Shown here one piece after another: positions 20,298 to 32,104 of a stretch of DNA of 64,000 nt. The number at the start of each line of letters is the position of its first letter. Within the stretch, counting starts at the first letter, position 1. Source of the stretch: Plantago ovata. Lineage: Eukaryota > Streptophyta > Magnoliopsida > Lamiales > Plantaginaceae. The notes under the pieces were generated by a model that was given only the letters and a program-made list of their open reading frames with translations, searched no databases and was not told the origin of the DNA. The translations under genes and the position numbers were made by a program. The DNA lies in assembly GCA_028274465.1 (NCBI GenBank), contig CM051456.1, forward strand, positions 43,274,870 to 43,338,869, read 5' to 3'.

Positions 20298-22805
20298 TGT
20301 AACGTTACCGGTTTTGAAAACAAAATAATTTCTTGAAAAAGGAAAATCGAAAAATACTTTAATAGCAACGGTCGGCAATAAATGCCAAAATAATCTTTGA
20401 CGCTAACAGAAATAAACAATATCCAATGACAACTCAAGTTCGAATGAAACAACGAATGAAGACAGTAAAAGTTTATCTTCTTATTTTGAAAAGGAACCCA
20501 TGACACCCCAGACCCTTCTCTCAGTCGCTGGCATCCTAGTCACGCACATCCTCAGCAGCATCTGGAAGGAAGGAATTTTGAAAACAAAAGAGTGTGAGAT
20601 AAAGGATCTCAGTGAGGTTCTAAGTTAAAAACAGAAAGTAAACAGTTTTAAGATCAAAATCCTTTTCAGAAAAACGAGCAAACAGAACAGAACACATATA
20701 ACAGATTAACAGAACAGAAACGTTGTAGACCGTTGGTGCAGCCCGCCTTATTGCTCCTACTCCCAGAATGCCCTTATAACTCCCTCCAGAGGGTGCACAA
20801 CTCCGGACAAAAACAGAAACCCCCGTGTACTTTTGGGAAACAGATCCTACGACCCTAATAGACCTCAGCGACTTCTGCCTCGCGCCTAAAAGGGAATAGA
20901 CTAGGCCATAATCAAGCAAACCCGATAGTCCTCTACTACCCAAGCCTACCTAACCACAACCTAATCGACCGGTCACACAGAAACAGAGCTGATACAGAAC
21001 AACAGATACAGATAGTTAACACCGAGAGGTGTTCCTGCAGAAAAGTCAGTCCAGAACAGAGTAGCAATAAACAGAAATGTAAAAAGTCATACTTAGGACT
21101 TATACTTTTACGCGGAAGCATACAGTAAACAGTATATAGTAATAGTACAAGTTGTCACATATCCTTCTAGTTTTTCGCAAATAATAGATTTAGGGGTGAA
21201 CACTCACCTTAACTTGCGAGCAAAGACCTTCAACGAGTAATGAGCTTTTACGGGTTAACGAACAAAGGAGAACCTAACAAGAAAGTACTAAACACTCTTT
21301 AGAAGTCGAACGGACGGAAGGAAAAAGGCTGAAAAAAGAATGGTAAAGACGAGGTTCGAACTCGGGACCTCTAAGTTAATCAAGCAAGGACCTAACCAAC
21401 TAGGCTAGCAAGTCAAGTCAATACTAACTTACAAAAACAGAAACTAAGTTTGAAACGTTTTCAGAAACTCTTTCGGTTTTCAGATTCTGGAAATTACCAA
21501 AATACCCTCAGTGGTAAATTGCAAAATAACCCTTTTTCAAAAACTGACAGTACAAACAAACCAGAAGTTTTCCAAACACTTAACAGTCCTCACAGAATAA
21601 AAAGGTTTACGAGAAAAGCTTACTGTCAGTCAACTGCGGTCAAAAGTAAAACTGCAAAAAGGTCCTTTAGGTTTTAAGGTTTCCCAAATCAGTACACAAA
21701 GTTCCAAAACAGTAACAACAAGGTCCAAAAGTCCTTTCGAGGTCAATCAGGAAAACAAAGTCAAAATACGAGGTCAATAAGTTCACAAGTCCAGCAAACA
21801 GTAACTACAATCTAACAACCTAAGTCCCGGTTCTCGGTTCGAATCAAATAACAAGGTCAGATCGATCAAGGGTAAAATAGTCCAAGGGTAAAAAGTCCAA
21901 AACAGAATACGAGCCTCGAACAGTAAATCAGTAAATCGAATGAACCAAAAAGGAAAACGAGATTACCTTCAATTCGAACGGAAAAGAAATCAAGGCTGCG
22001 AATCAAAGATAAACGAAACTAAATTAAATCCAGATTCAACGAAGTCCGAAATCGAATCAGAAAGGGAGGAACGAACGAAGCTTACCGATCGATACAGAAA
22101 GAACAGGCGGCGAACGGGATCGAAGTTGACGCGGCGAGAGACAGACAGACAATCGGATCGATCGACAACACAGAACGGCGACGACTCGCGGTTCAGAGAT
22201 CAGAGCAGACAGCGGCGGCGGCAACGCGGTCAACGGCGAACGGAGCAAAGCGGCGGCGGCGGCACGAGACGGACGGAGATGACGGAGCAGCAATCGCGGC
22301 GGCGGCACGGATCGAACGGCGATCGATCGAGACGTCGACGCGAACGGAACAGATCGACTTGGCTGCGAGAATCGGTGCGGCGGAACGGAACGGCGGAGGC
22401 GACGTACGGCGGCGGACGGAGACTCACGGCGGCGCAGCAACTCTCTCCTCTCTCTTTCTTCTTTTTCCTTTCTTTCTTTTCTAACTCTCTTTCTTTCTCT
22501 CTACTTGTGTTTGACGGCTGGGAGTGAGAGAAGAGATGGGTCAGGCTAGGGTTAGGGTTAGGTTAGTAATGGGCTGGTCAACAGGCCATTTGACTGGGCT
22601 AGGAGTTGGGCCAAACGAAAGGCTAAACAGATCAGAAAGTCCAACTCGAACCAAACGAAACGAAATGATCTAACTTACGCGAAATTAATTAAATAATTAT
22701 CGAATAAATAATTTACTCTGATAATTAATTAACCAAAATAAATAATTAAATAATAAAATAATAATTAAATAATTAAATAAATGATAAAAAAGACGGGGTG
22801 TTACA
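20298..22805 (-). repeat. 3' LTR of element G (2508 bp)
   Basis: Contains an AT-rich palindromic stretch near the U3 start (22670-22800), a GC-rich segment of CGG repeats (22100-22440), a tRNA-like segment (21343-21414) and one copy of a 75-bp unit that is doubled in the partner LTR. The plus-strand open frame at 21940-22527 is compositional, because the partner LTR breaks it. Confidence 0.95.
21343..21414 (-). other. tRNA-like segment with A and B boxes in the G LTR (copy 1)
   Basis: On the minus strand, A box TAGCCTAGTTGG (21396-21407) fits TRGCNNAGYNGG and B box GTTCGAACC (21353-21361) fits GWTCRANNC, with 34 nt between them as in a tRNA. The T arm pairs over four positions. The anticodon and acceptor stems do not pair properly, so it is not a functional tRNA gene; a tRNA-derived (SINE-head-like) remnant or Pol III promoter is the better reading. 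Confidence 0.55.
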
Positions 22806-22816
22806 CTCTTCCCCCG
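22806..22816 (-). promoter_or_regulatory. Polypurine tract of element G
   Basis: On the minus strand, CGGGGGAAGAG immediately precedes the LTR start TGTAACACC. Position and composition fit the plus-strand primer. Confidence 0.85.
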
Positions 22817-24166
22817 TTAAAAGAATTTGGTCCCCAAATTCGCACCTGAAAAGTTGAAGAGCTCGGGATACTGCCGGCGCATGTCATCCTCGCTTTCCCA
22901 GGTTGCCTCCTCATACTGATGATTTCTCCACAGAACCTTTACTTGCTTGATTTGCCGATTACGGAGCTGTTGTACCTTCTGGTCAAGAATACGAACCGGT
23001 TGCTCCACATAAGACAAATCCTCCTCGATGGTCACTTCCTCGGGTTGAATCACGTGCGACGGATCCGGATAATACTTCTTCAGTTGAGATACATGGAATA
23101 CATTATGAATTCCAGTAATAGTAGTGGACAGTTGCAACCGATAAGCCACAATGCCAACTCTCTCAATGATCTCGTATGGACCCACATATCGAGGGTTCAG
23201 CTTAGCTCTACGACCCATACGAAAAATTCCCTTTCTCGGAGATAGCTTGAGAAAGACAAAATCACCCACTTCAAATTCCAAATCTCGCCTACGATTATCG
23301 GCGTAACTCTTCTGTCGGCTTTGAGCAGTTCTCAATCGAGATCGGATAAGTCTAACCTTTTCCAAGGTTTCTTGTATCATCTTATTGAGAGTCCTCTCTC
23401 CATCTACTGGTGTAGAAATTCGGTCCTCCAAATCCCAGTACAGTGGTGATCTACACTTCCGACCATACAGCGCCTCGAACGATGCCATACCAATCGATGC
23501 TTGATAACTGTTGTTGTAAGCATACTCTACCAATGGCAAATGTTGTGCCCAGCTTCCCTGGTGATCCAGCACACACAATCTCAGAAGATCTTCTAAAGTT
23601 CGAATGGTCCTTTCGGATTGACCATCTGTCTGCGGATGTGCTGCGGTACTAAAATTCAACGTAGTACCTAAGCCTTCATGTACTTGCTTCCAAAATCTCG
23701 AGACAAACTTCGGATCTCTATCGGATACAATGCTCACCGGAGTGCCATGAAGCCTAATTATCTCATCGCGATAGACTTCGGCTAACTTCTCGGATGTGTA
23801 GGTGGTTTTAACAGGTAGAAAATGTGCCGATTTTGTCAACCTATCGACAATAACCCAAACACTATCAAAACCACCCCTAGCTACCGGTAGACCAGTCACA
23901 AAATCCATAGTGATCATCTCCCATTTCCATTGTGGAATCTCGAGTGGTTGTAGTAAACCTCCCGGTTTCTGGTGCTCAGCCTTCACTTGCTGGCAGACCA
24001 AACAACTTTTCACAAACTGTGCAACATCTCGTTTCATATGGGTCCACCAGTAAACCTTCTTCAAATCCTCGTACATCTTGTTTCCTCCAGGATGCATCGA
24101 ATACTTAGACTTATGAGCTTCCTCCAAAATTAGTCGTCTAAGCTCCTCATCAGAAGGCACACACAA
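22817..24166 (-). pseudogene. Integrase with chromodomain (element G pol, 3' part)
   Basis: 449 aa open frame. An H2C2 zinc module lies at about residues 18-58 (HKSKYSMH ... CLVCQ). The DDE core has aspartates in TMDFVTGLP and VSDRDPKF and a glutamate in TDGQSERTIRTLE. A GPY-like region follows (NPRYVGPYEIIERVG), then a C-terminal chromodomain near 395-440 (VLWRNHQYEEATWESEDDM). Integrase inserts the cDNA, and the chromodomain directs it to marked chromatin in this group. The frame is offset from the upstream pol frame by a single-base change near 24190, so it cannot be made as one polyprotein. Confidence 0.93.
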
Positions 24167-24180
24167 TCTACCTTGAAACC

Positions 24181-26253
24181 TTAGGGCTCCATTCCATCAA
24201 TAGAGAATTTCGCATTGCGAGGTTCAGTAATATGTGCCTTGATATCTTGAAGCTCTTCATCAAGCTCTTGAGCCTCAAGAATTTTTCCTGCCAGCTCATA
24301 CCTCAAAGTGATATTGGCGAACATACACGACAATTTGGATACTTCGAAATTTGACACGTGTACCCTACGACTTAAAGCATCAGCGACCACATTGGCCTTA
24401 CCAGGATGGTATCGAATGGTACAAGTGTAATCGCCCAGAAATTCCATCCATCGTCGTTGTCTCATGTTCAACTCCTTTTGTGTAAACACATACTTCAAGC
24501 TCTTATGATCCGTGAGGATGGTGAACTCAGGACCATAAAGATAGTGTCTCCACTTTTCCAAAGCAAAGACTATCGCAGCTAGTTCAAGGTCATGGGTTGG
24601 GTAATTTCTTTCATATGGCTTCAACTTTCTCGAAGCATATGCGATCACCTTTTCTCGTTGCATCAGTACACAACCCAAACCTTCCTTTGAGGCATCGGTG
24701 TAGACTATAAAGTCGTTGGTTCCCTCGGGAAGAGCTAATATAGGGGCAGTGGTCAGTCTCTTCTTCAGCTCCTCGAAGCTTTCCTCACACTTGTCACTCC
24801 ATACGAACTTAGGATTTTTCCCTGTTAAAGAGGACAAGGGTCCAGCTATCTTCGAATAATCCTTCACAAAACGGCGATAGTGACCAGCCAAACCGAGAAA
24901 ACTCCTCACTTCAGTGACAGATTCGGGTCTCTTCCAATTGACTATCGACTCAATCTTCGATGGGTCAACCTCCAAACCTTCTCCAGAGATAATGTGCCCT
25001 AAAAAGGCTACTTTATCTAGCCAAAATTCACACTTGCTGAATTTGGCATACAATTTGTTGTTCTGAAGAGTTTCCAAGACAATTCGAAGATGTTTCTCAT
25101 GATCTTCTTCAGATTTTGAGTAAACGAGAATGTCATCGATGAAAACAACAACAAACTGATCCAGATACGGCTGAAAAACTCGGTGCATCAAATCCATGAA
25201 CACAGCCGGGGCATTCGTAAGGCCAAACGGCATCACTACGAACTCGTAATGACCATACCTCGAGTTCAGGGCAGTCTTAGGTATGTCTTCTTCCCTTACC
25301 CTAACTTGATAATAGCCTTGTCGCAGATCAAGCTTTGAGTAAACCTTCGAACCTTCCAACTGATCGAAAAGTTCCTCAATACGGGGCAGGGGGTACTTGT
25401 TCTTGACAGTGACTTGATTCAGGCCTCGATAGTCGATGCACATCCTCATAGTACCATCCTTCTTCTTTACGAACAGAACCGGTGATCCCCAAGGTGAAGA
25501 ACTAGGTCTCACAAAACCGTTATCCACCAGATCTTGCAGTTGAGTCTTTAGCTCCTTAAGCTCAGCAGGTGCCATCCTATAAGGTGACTTCGAAATTGGT
25601 GCAGTGCCAGATACCAGATCAATGCTAAACTCCACTTCTCGTTCAGGGGGTACGGAATCCAGCTTCTCAGGGAAAACACCCTTGAACTTCTTAACCACCC
25701 GAACTTCCTCGATTTTTGGTTGATCTTTGGGTTTATTGATCAGATACGCCAAAAAGCAGGTAGCACCCTTCACGTACAGCCTCCTAGCTTCCATGGCAGA
25801 CAGTAGAAACTTCTCATCCTTTCTCTTATCTCCTTTCCATACGACTTTCTCCTTTCCAGGTTTTCCCAGGGATATAGCCTTGGTTTGACAATCCAGTTGC
25901 GCGTAGTGCTCGGACAGCCAATCCATACCCAGAATAACATCGTAGGTTGATAGAGGTAGAAATATAAGGTCAGCAGGGAAAGTTCTTCCTAGGATGGAAA
26001 TCTCACATCGCTCGACGCACTTCTTAGTGATTAGACTAGCTCCCAAAGGCGTACATACTTCTAAAGCGTAGGGTAATACTTTGTATGGTAAAACGAGTGA
26101 CTCAGCAAATACTTCAGCAATAAATGAGTGCGTAGCAACAGGATCAAATAAAGCTTTAGAAGGAGTTTGAGCGATGAGTAGCGTACCTTCAACCACATTT
26201 GCGGTGTGAGGAACTTCATGACCGCCTATGCTGAAAACTCGGGGCTTCGCCAT
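24181..26253 (-). pseudogene. Protease, reverse transcriptase and RNase H (element G pol, 5' part)
   Basis: 690 aa open frame in the same frame as gag. The protease is near residues 1-120; its motif reads DPVATHSF where the family has DSGATHSF, so the active site is altered. RT spans about 220-400, with [21 protein letters not shown] and the catalytic FIDDILVYS. RNase H follows at about 520-640 with [16 protein letters not shown] and [12 protein letters not shown] one-base deletion near 24190 ends the frame before integrase. Confidence 0.93.
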
Positions 26254-27360
26254 AGTACCCTTTCCATCATTTCACGGAGCATAGTCTCCTGGCCTTCCTC
26301 CCTTGACAATGGCATGACGTTTCGGACAGTGGCTAATCTTGTGATCCTTACTCTCGCAAGCCAAGCATAAGCCCTGTCTTTTCCAGCAGTTGTGCTCATC
26401 GTGGTTGACTCCTCCACAGTAGTTGTAGTTCTTCCTTGTCTGGGATGACTGCCCAGACCCTCCAGTAGTGTTGCGAGAATGGTTGTCATGCTAAGTACGG
26501 GAATACTTCGCCGGTGGTGCCTGATATCCAGATTGATATCCTCCTCAATTCTCCCTCTTATATCCAGATTGGCTTCCTCCTCCATGGCTCCCAGAAGAAC
26601 TAGAGTAGTTCCTCTTGCTCGAGTATGGCTTATCAACCATCTTGATCTCCTTGAGACCACTCTCTACCTCGGAGGCGAATTCGACAGCCTTGAGATAGGT
26701 AGGCATATTGGTCCCAAACAGACTGTACCGGATCTCAGAGTTGAGACCCTTCACAAAGTGACGAACCTTCTCTCGTTCATCGTCCTGGAAATGTGGCACG
26801 TACTTCAGTAGCCGGGTAAACTCCGAGTCATAGTCGGCCGCATCCATGTTCCCTTGCACCAAAGCTTGAAATTCATCTCTCCGGTTCTCGCGAACCAGGC
26901 GACGCACGTACTTGTCCATGAAGTCCTTGGTGAAACTCTCCCATGTACGAGCAACTCCCTCTTGCCTCCATCTCGCATTCACGGTTCTCCACCAGTTCCT
27001 GGCGGCTCCCACGAACTGGAAAGCAGCAAGCTCGATCTTCCTCTCGTCCGGATAGTGCAGGATCGAGAATAAGTTCTCCATACCTTCGATCCAGAGCTCA
27101 GCCTTACGGGCATCTGGTGTTCCCTCGAACCTCTCAGGATGGAATCGAGTGAATCGTTCCGCAGCTTGACCGATGGTCTGGATCGGTGGTGGCGGCGGAG
27201 GAGCTGGCTGAACAGGTGGTGTTGGTGCTCCAGCACGGCGAATGGTTTCGCTGAAATTCCCCAAAGCAGCGATGATACGGTCCACTTGGTCTCCATTTTC
27301 ACCATGCTGATCATCTCCACTTCCATAGCTGCTGGCACCACGAGTGTTTCTGCGACTCAT
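26254..27360 (-). pseudogene. Gag of element G
   Basis: Open from MSRRNTRGASS for 271 codons to a TGA at 26545, then readable in the same frame through further stops (TAG at 26491-26493, TGA near 26275) into pol. The capsid-type gag domain lies at about residues 75-230 (WIEGMENLFSILHYP, NWWRTVNARW, FMDKYVRRLVRENRRDEF). After the first stop come two zinc knuckles, one of them LCLACESKDHKISHC (CX2CX4HX4C). The stops show it is dead. Confidence 0.9.
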
Positions 27361-27730
27361 TCTAACAAAGGGGACTACTTAGAAGTTGATTTAACAACCT
27401 CGAATTTCTTAACTTAGAAAAGAGCAGAAAACAAAGAACTAAGGCCAGTACTTAATCTTCTACAACAGGTATAAACTGAGAAGTGAAGAAGAAAACATGC
27501 CTTGAACTTTAAAACAAAAAGCAAAAACAAGAAAATAACGAAGTCTCAAAACAGCCAAGCATGCAATAAAACAAAAGAAAACCGGTCTCTACACGTCTTA
27601 GCGAGGAAAACAGAAAACCACAGAGTCAAGTAAACGGAAAAGCATAAGCAGTCTCAGTCGGCTGAACTAAAAGAAAAACTCGCTTGGCAAAAACAAAGAA
27701 GTTCGGTACGAGCTCGAAAAGGCAACTATC
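27361..27730 (-). other. Leader between extra ORF and gag (element G)
   Basis: A-rich noncoding sequence; no conserved motif or ORF recognised. Confidence 0.5.
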
Positions 27731-28177
27731 CTAATAAGCGTCCTCGCTATCATCCTCGGAACGTCGCTCGAGCACGTGAGCATCTCCTCCTTCTTCCTCA
27801 GAGGGGTCCTCCTCGGGATCTTCTTCGGATTTTTCTTCGTCTTCACTCTTTCCTCTACGTGATGGTCCGCAACCCTCGGGGAACGTCCTCCGAGCCTTCC
27901 TCCTGCGAATCCGGTTGCCAACGTTGGACGCGGTTAACGAAACAAATCCAGAGTGCTCCTTTGCAGCGCGTAAAGCCGTCTTAAGAAATCCGATCTCCGC
28001 TTCCTTCGTTGCTATCTCATCTCGAAGCTTAAAGTTCTCCAGCCAGTAGTGATCACGTTCACGTACGACCCTATCCATCACGAATCCAGGGTAAACGCCA
28101 ACAACAGGAACGGAGGTATACGGGTTAAACTCTCCTTCGACTAGGCGGTAATGAATAACCTTCTTCTCAGAACTCAT
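27731..28177 (-). CDS. Small extra ORF upstream of gag in element G (148 aa, unknown)
   Basis: It starts at the ATG of MSSEKKVIHYRL. The N-terminal half is neutral (GEFNPYTSVPVVGVYPGF), followed by a probable coiled coil (RERDHYWLENFKLRDEI) and a basic RIRRRKARR segment. It ends in a strongly acidic tail rich in E, D and S. The ORF is unbroken although gag and pol downstream are broken. I do not recognise a domain. It lies in the 5' leader, between PBS and gag, where extra ORFs have been reported in some plant Ty3/gypsy elements. Confidence 0.6.
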   Translation of the reverse strand: MSSEKKVIHYRLVEGEFNPYTSVPVVGVYPGFVMDRVVRERDHYWLENFKLRDEIATKEAEIGFLKTALRAAKEHSGFVSLTASNVGNRIRRRKARRTFPEGCGPSRRGKSEDEEKSEEDPEEDPSEEEGGDAHVLERRSEDDSEDAY

Positions 28178-28417
28178 ACCTATCTGTAAGCACACGCGTA
28201 TTTAACTAGTTAATAACTATGTTAACAAAACAACCGCGGAAGGTCAACAGTTTGAGAACGGGTCAGAGGTAGTCAGAAACAGAACAGAGAAGATGAAGAA
28301 ACGGTTCAAGGTTAGTACGTAAGACTCGAATCAGACAAGCAACAGAAAATACAAGACCTAACCAGCGACTCGGACCCTCACACACACCCCAAAGGTCAAA
28401 AGATCCTATCCTAGCAA

Positions 28418-28437
28418 GCTCGAGTTTGAACTCGAGC
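28418..28437. repeat. 20-bp palindrome beside the PBS of element G
   Basis: GCTCGAGTT-TG-AACTCGAGC, with perfect 9-bp arms. It overlaps the end of the PBS by two bases and lies in the leader RNA, where retroviral dimerisation hairpins sit. Confidence 0.7.
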
Positions 28438-28447
28438 TCTGATACCA
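28436..28447 (-). promoter_or_regulatory. Primer binding site, initiator tRNA-Met type (element G)
   Basis: Minus strand TGGTATCAGAGC begins two bases after the LTR end CGTTACA. This string is the standard plant initiator-methionine PBS. Confidence 0.93.
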
Positions 28448-28449
28448 AC

Positions 28450-31029
28450 TGTAACGGTACCGGTTTTGAAAACAAAATAATTTCTTGAAAAAGGAAAATC
28501 CAAAAATACTTTAATAGCAACGGTCGGCAATAAATGCCAAAATAATCTTTGACGCTAACAGAAATAAACAATATCCAATGACAACTCAAGTTCGAATGAA
28601 ACAACGAATGAAGACAGTAAAAGTTTATCTTCTTATTTTGAAAAGGAACCCATGACACCCCAGACCCTTCTCTCAGTCGCTGGCATCCTAGTCACGCACA
28701 TCCTCAGCAGCATCTGGAAGGAAGGAATTTTGAAAACAAAAGAGTGTGAGATAAAGGATCTCAGTGAGGTTCTAAGTTAAAAACAGAAAGTAAACAGTTT
28801 TAAGATCAAAATCCTTTTCAGAAAAACGAGCAAACAGAACAGAACACATATAACAGATTAACAGAACAGATACGTTGTAGACCGTTGGTGCAGCCCGCCT
28901 TATTGCTACTCCCAGAATGCCCTCATAACTCCCTCCAGAGGGTGCACAACTCCGGACAGAAACAGAAACCCGCCTTATTGCTACTCCTAGAATGCCCTCA
29001 TAACTCCCTCCAGTGGGTGCACAACTCCGGACAGAAACAGAAACCCCCGTGTACTTTGGGGAAACAGATCCTACGACACTAATAGACCTCAGCGACTTCT
29101 GCCTCGCGCCTAAAAGGGAATAGACTAGGCCATAATCAAGCAAACCCGATAGTCCTCTACTACCCAAGCCTACCTAACCACAACCTAATCGACCGGTCAC
29201 ACAGAAACAGAGCTGATACAGAACAACAGATACAGATAGTTAACACCGAGAGGTGTTCCTGCAGAAAAGTCAGTCCAGAACAGAGTAGCAATAAACTGAA
29301 ATGTAAAAAGTCATACTTAGGACTTATACTTTTACGCGGAAGCATACAGTAAACAGTATATAGTAATAGTACAAGTTGTCATATATCCTTCCAGTTTTTC
29401 GCAAATAATAGGTTTAGGGGTGAACACTCACCTTAACTTGCGAGCAAAGACCTTCAACGAGTAACGAGCTTTTACGGGTTAACGAACAAAGGAGAACCTA
29501 ACAAGAAAGTATTAAACACACTTTAGAAGTCGAACGGACGGAAGGAAAAAGGCTGAAAAAAGAATGATAAAGACGGGGTTCGAACTCGGGACCTCTAAGT
29601 TAATCAAGCAAGGACCTAACCAACTAGGCTAGCAAGTGAAGTCAATACTAACTTACAAGAACAGAAACTAAGTTTGAAACATTTTCAGAAACTCTTTCGT
29701 TTTTCAGATTCTGGAAATTACCAAAATACCCTCAGTGGTAAATTGCAAAATAACCCTTTTTCAAAAACAGACAGTACAAACAAACCAGAAGTTTTCCAAA
29801 CACTTAACAGTCCTCACAAAACAAAAAGGTTTACGAGAAAAGCTTACTATCAGTCAACTACGGTCAAAAGTAAAACTGCAAAAAGGTCCTTTAGGTTTTA
29901 AGGTTTTCCAAATCAGTCCACAAAGTTCCAAAACAGTAACAACAAGGTCATAAAGTCCTTTCGAGGTCAATCAGGAAAACAAAGTCAACATACGAGGTCA
30001 ATAAGTTCACAAGTCCAGCAAACAGTAACTACAATCTAATAACCTAAGTCCCGGTTCTCGGTTCGAATCAAATAACAAGGTCAGACCGATCAAGGGTAAA
30101 ATAGTCCAAGGGTAAAAATTCCAAAACAGAATACGAGCCTCGAATAGTAAATCAGTAAATCGAATGAACCAAAAAGGAAAACGAGATTACCTTCAATTCG
30201 AACGGAAAAGAAATCAAGGCTGCGAATCAAAGATAACGAAACTAAATTAAATCCAGATTCAACGAAGTCCGAAATCGAATCAGAAAGGGCGGAACGAACG
30301 AAGCTTACCGATCGATACAGAAAGAACCGGCGGCGGACGGGATCGGAGTTGACGCGGCGAGAGACAGACGGACAATCGGATCGATCGACAACACAGAATG
30401 GCGGTGACTCGCGGTTCAGAGATCAGAGCAGACAGCGGCGGCGGCAACGCGGTCAACGGCGAACGGAGCAAAGCGGTGGCGACGGCACGAGACGGACGGA
30501 GATGACGGAGCAGCAATTGCGGCGGCGGCACGGATCGAACGGCGATCGATCGAGGCGTTGACTCGAACAGAACAGATCGACTTGGCGGCGAGAATCGGTG
30601 CGGCGGAACGGAACGGCGGAGGCGACGTACGGCGGCGGACGGATACTCACGGCGGCGCAGCAACTCTCTCCTCTCTCTTTCTTCTTTTTCCTTTCTTTCT
30701 TTTCTAACTCTCTTTCTTTCTCTCTACTTGTGTTTGACGGCTGGGAATGAGAGAAGAGATGGGTCAGGCTAGGGTTAGGGTTAGGTTAGTAATGGGCTAG
30801 TGAACAGGCCATTTGACTAGGCTAGGAATTGGGCCAAACGAAAGGCTAAACAGATCAGAAATTCCAGCTCGAACCAAACGAAACGAAACGATCTAACTTA
30901 CGCGAAATTAATTAAATAATTATCGAATAAATAATTTACTCTGATAATTAATTAACCAAAATAAATAATTAATTAATAAAATAATAATTAAATAATTAAA
31001 TAAATAATAAAAAAAGATGGGGTGTTACA
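28450..31029 (-). repeat. 5' LTR of element G (2580 bp)
   Basis: Same landmarks as the partner LTR, with a 75-bp tandem duplication (units starting near 28896 and 28971) that accounts for the 72-bp length difference once a 3-bp indel is allowed for. A second tRNA-like segment lies near 29567-29638 (B box 29577-29585, A box 29620-29631). Confidence 0.95.
29567..29638 (-). other. tRNA-like segment in the G LTR (copy 2)
   Basis: Same A box and B box as the copy at 21343-21414, here with a slightly better T arm (GTTCGAACCCC). It was inherited as part of the LTR. Confidence 0.55.
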
Positions 31030-31559
31030 GCTCCGATTTCCGGATATCGGTACTCCCTGTTGCAGATCACGTCGGTGATGTGTCTGTGTCTCCCTATCCC
31101 CCTAGCTGTCCTCGAATACAAGTAGGCGTGGTCGCTTCCTGTGAATTCCAGGTTCCCGAAATGGATGAAGGAAGAAATGTACTCTGGGTTCCATGGTATA
31201 ATCAGGCCTCGGACTAGCACCCCATTCTTCTCGTCGAGATCCGTGTATCCAGTGTAGAAATCTCGGATGATGCTCTCGTCGTACCCTTTGAACCTGTTGG
31301 AACTGTACCATGCCCAATTCCTTTGTGACCCCAAACGTGACAGCGTCCTATATCCCGCTCTATCCGCCGCGGACTCAGGAATGTCAATCCTCCTATCTGG
31401 GATGATCGACCTTCCTCCGTCGGCCATCTCCGCCTCTAGCCTTTGTCGCACCTCTATCGCAGCGGCAGACAACTCGTACAAATCGTGAGATGGTTGGGAG
31501 CTTGATGCCACTCCCTTCCCCTTTTTGCTAGAGCCGGCTCTCCTTGTCCTCGGTGCCAT
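31030..31559 (-). pseudogene. ORF2 of element F, N-terminal part
   Basis: The ATG follows the acceptor TTGTTTGTAG|GAATC. The N-terminus MAPRTRRAGSSKKGKGV is basic and serine-rich, possibly a nuclear signal. Next come IPDRRIDIP, WAWYSSNRFKGYDESIIRDFYTGYTD, VRGLIIPWNPEYI and HITDVICNREYRYPEIG, a pattern I associate with the plant-transposon-associated domain found next to some gypsy gag genes. Joined to 20292-19512, the full ORF would be 436 aa without a stop. It is split only by G. Confidence 0.85.
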
Positions 31560-31564
31560 GATTC

Positions 31565-32104
31565 CTACAAACAACAATTAGTATCTTGTACGATGCAAAA
31601 TAGACCTATGCATATGTAAATATACGAGTGATCAAACGAGTAATAATCGCAAAAATCCAACCCCTCAAAATCCCAAAGCCTAGTCTAGCTAATTCATTAC
31701 ACAACATATCAATGTAACTACTACAATAACATATCACATTATGCTCTTGCTAACAACAAAGGCCTTGAATCACAAGGTTCAATCCACACCATAAAAATCA
31801 AAAATCTAGCATAAATCCTCAAATTCATCAATCATGCATTCTAACAATACATCCATCAATATCATATCAATAAACACATGTTTAAGCATGGAATGAAAGT
31901 AAGAGAGACATATCTCTAACAAGACATATATCATCCAATTAGCAAAAATCTCAAATCATCAAACCAAGCCTAATTGAACATGTAATTTACAATGAATCAC
32001 GAATCTAATCACATAAAACATCAACCCATACATCATACAAGCCTAATTGAAGCATAAATCAAAAAATCCCCAAATTGTAAAAATTAGGGTTCATGTGATA
32101 ATAC
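31565..32104 (-). other. Probable intron before ORF2 (element F, 540 bp)
   Basis: Minus strand donor TTTGAG|GTATTA and acceptor TTTGTAG|GAATC, with branch-point-like CTAAT about 17 nt before the acceptor. Length and signals match A. Confidence 0.7.

Larger units (their letters stand above)
20298..31029 (-). mobile_element. Element G: Tekay/Del-like chromovirus (Ty3/gypsy), complete structure, minus strand
   Basis: LTRs of 2508 bp (20298-22805) and 2580 bp (28450-31029) begin TGTAACACCCC and end CGTTACA on the minus strand. GCTCC flanks it at 20293-20297 and 31030-31034. PBS is of the initiator tRNA-Met type, and the PPT is GGGGGAAGAG. The internal order is a small extra ORF, gag, protease, RT, RNase H, integrase, chromodomain. 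Three gag stops and one pol frameshift make it non-functional, but both LTRs and the duplication are nearly intact. Confidence 0.96.

Noticed and set aside
21343..21414. Functional tRNA gene
   Set aside because: Acceptor and anticodon stems do not pair; kept only as a tRNA-like segment.
21940..22527. 195-aa arginine-rich plus-strand ORF in the G LTR
   Set aside because: Built from CGG-rich low-complexity LTR sequence, antisense to G, and broken in the partner LTR at 30349-30561.
22548..22570. Telomere-like AGGGTTAGGGTTAGG
   Set aside because: Only about two and a half units, present in both G LTRs, and not the plant TTTAGGG repeat; ordinary LTR sequence.
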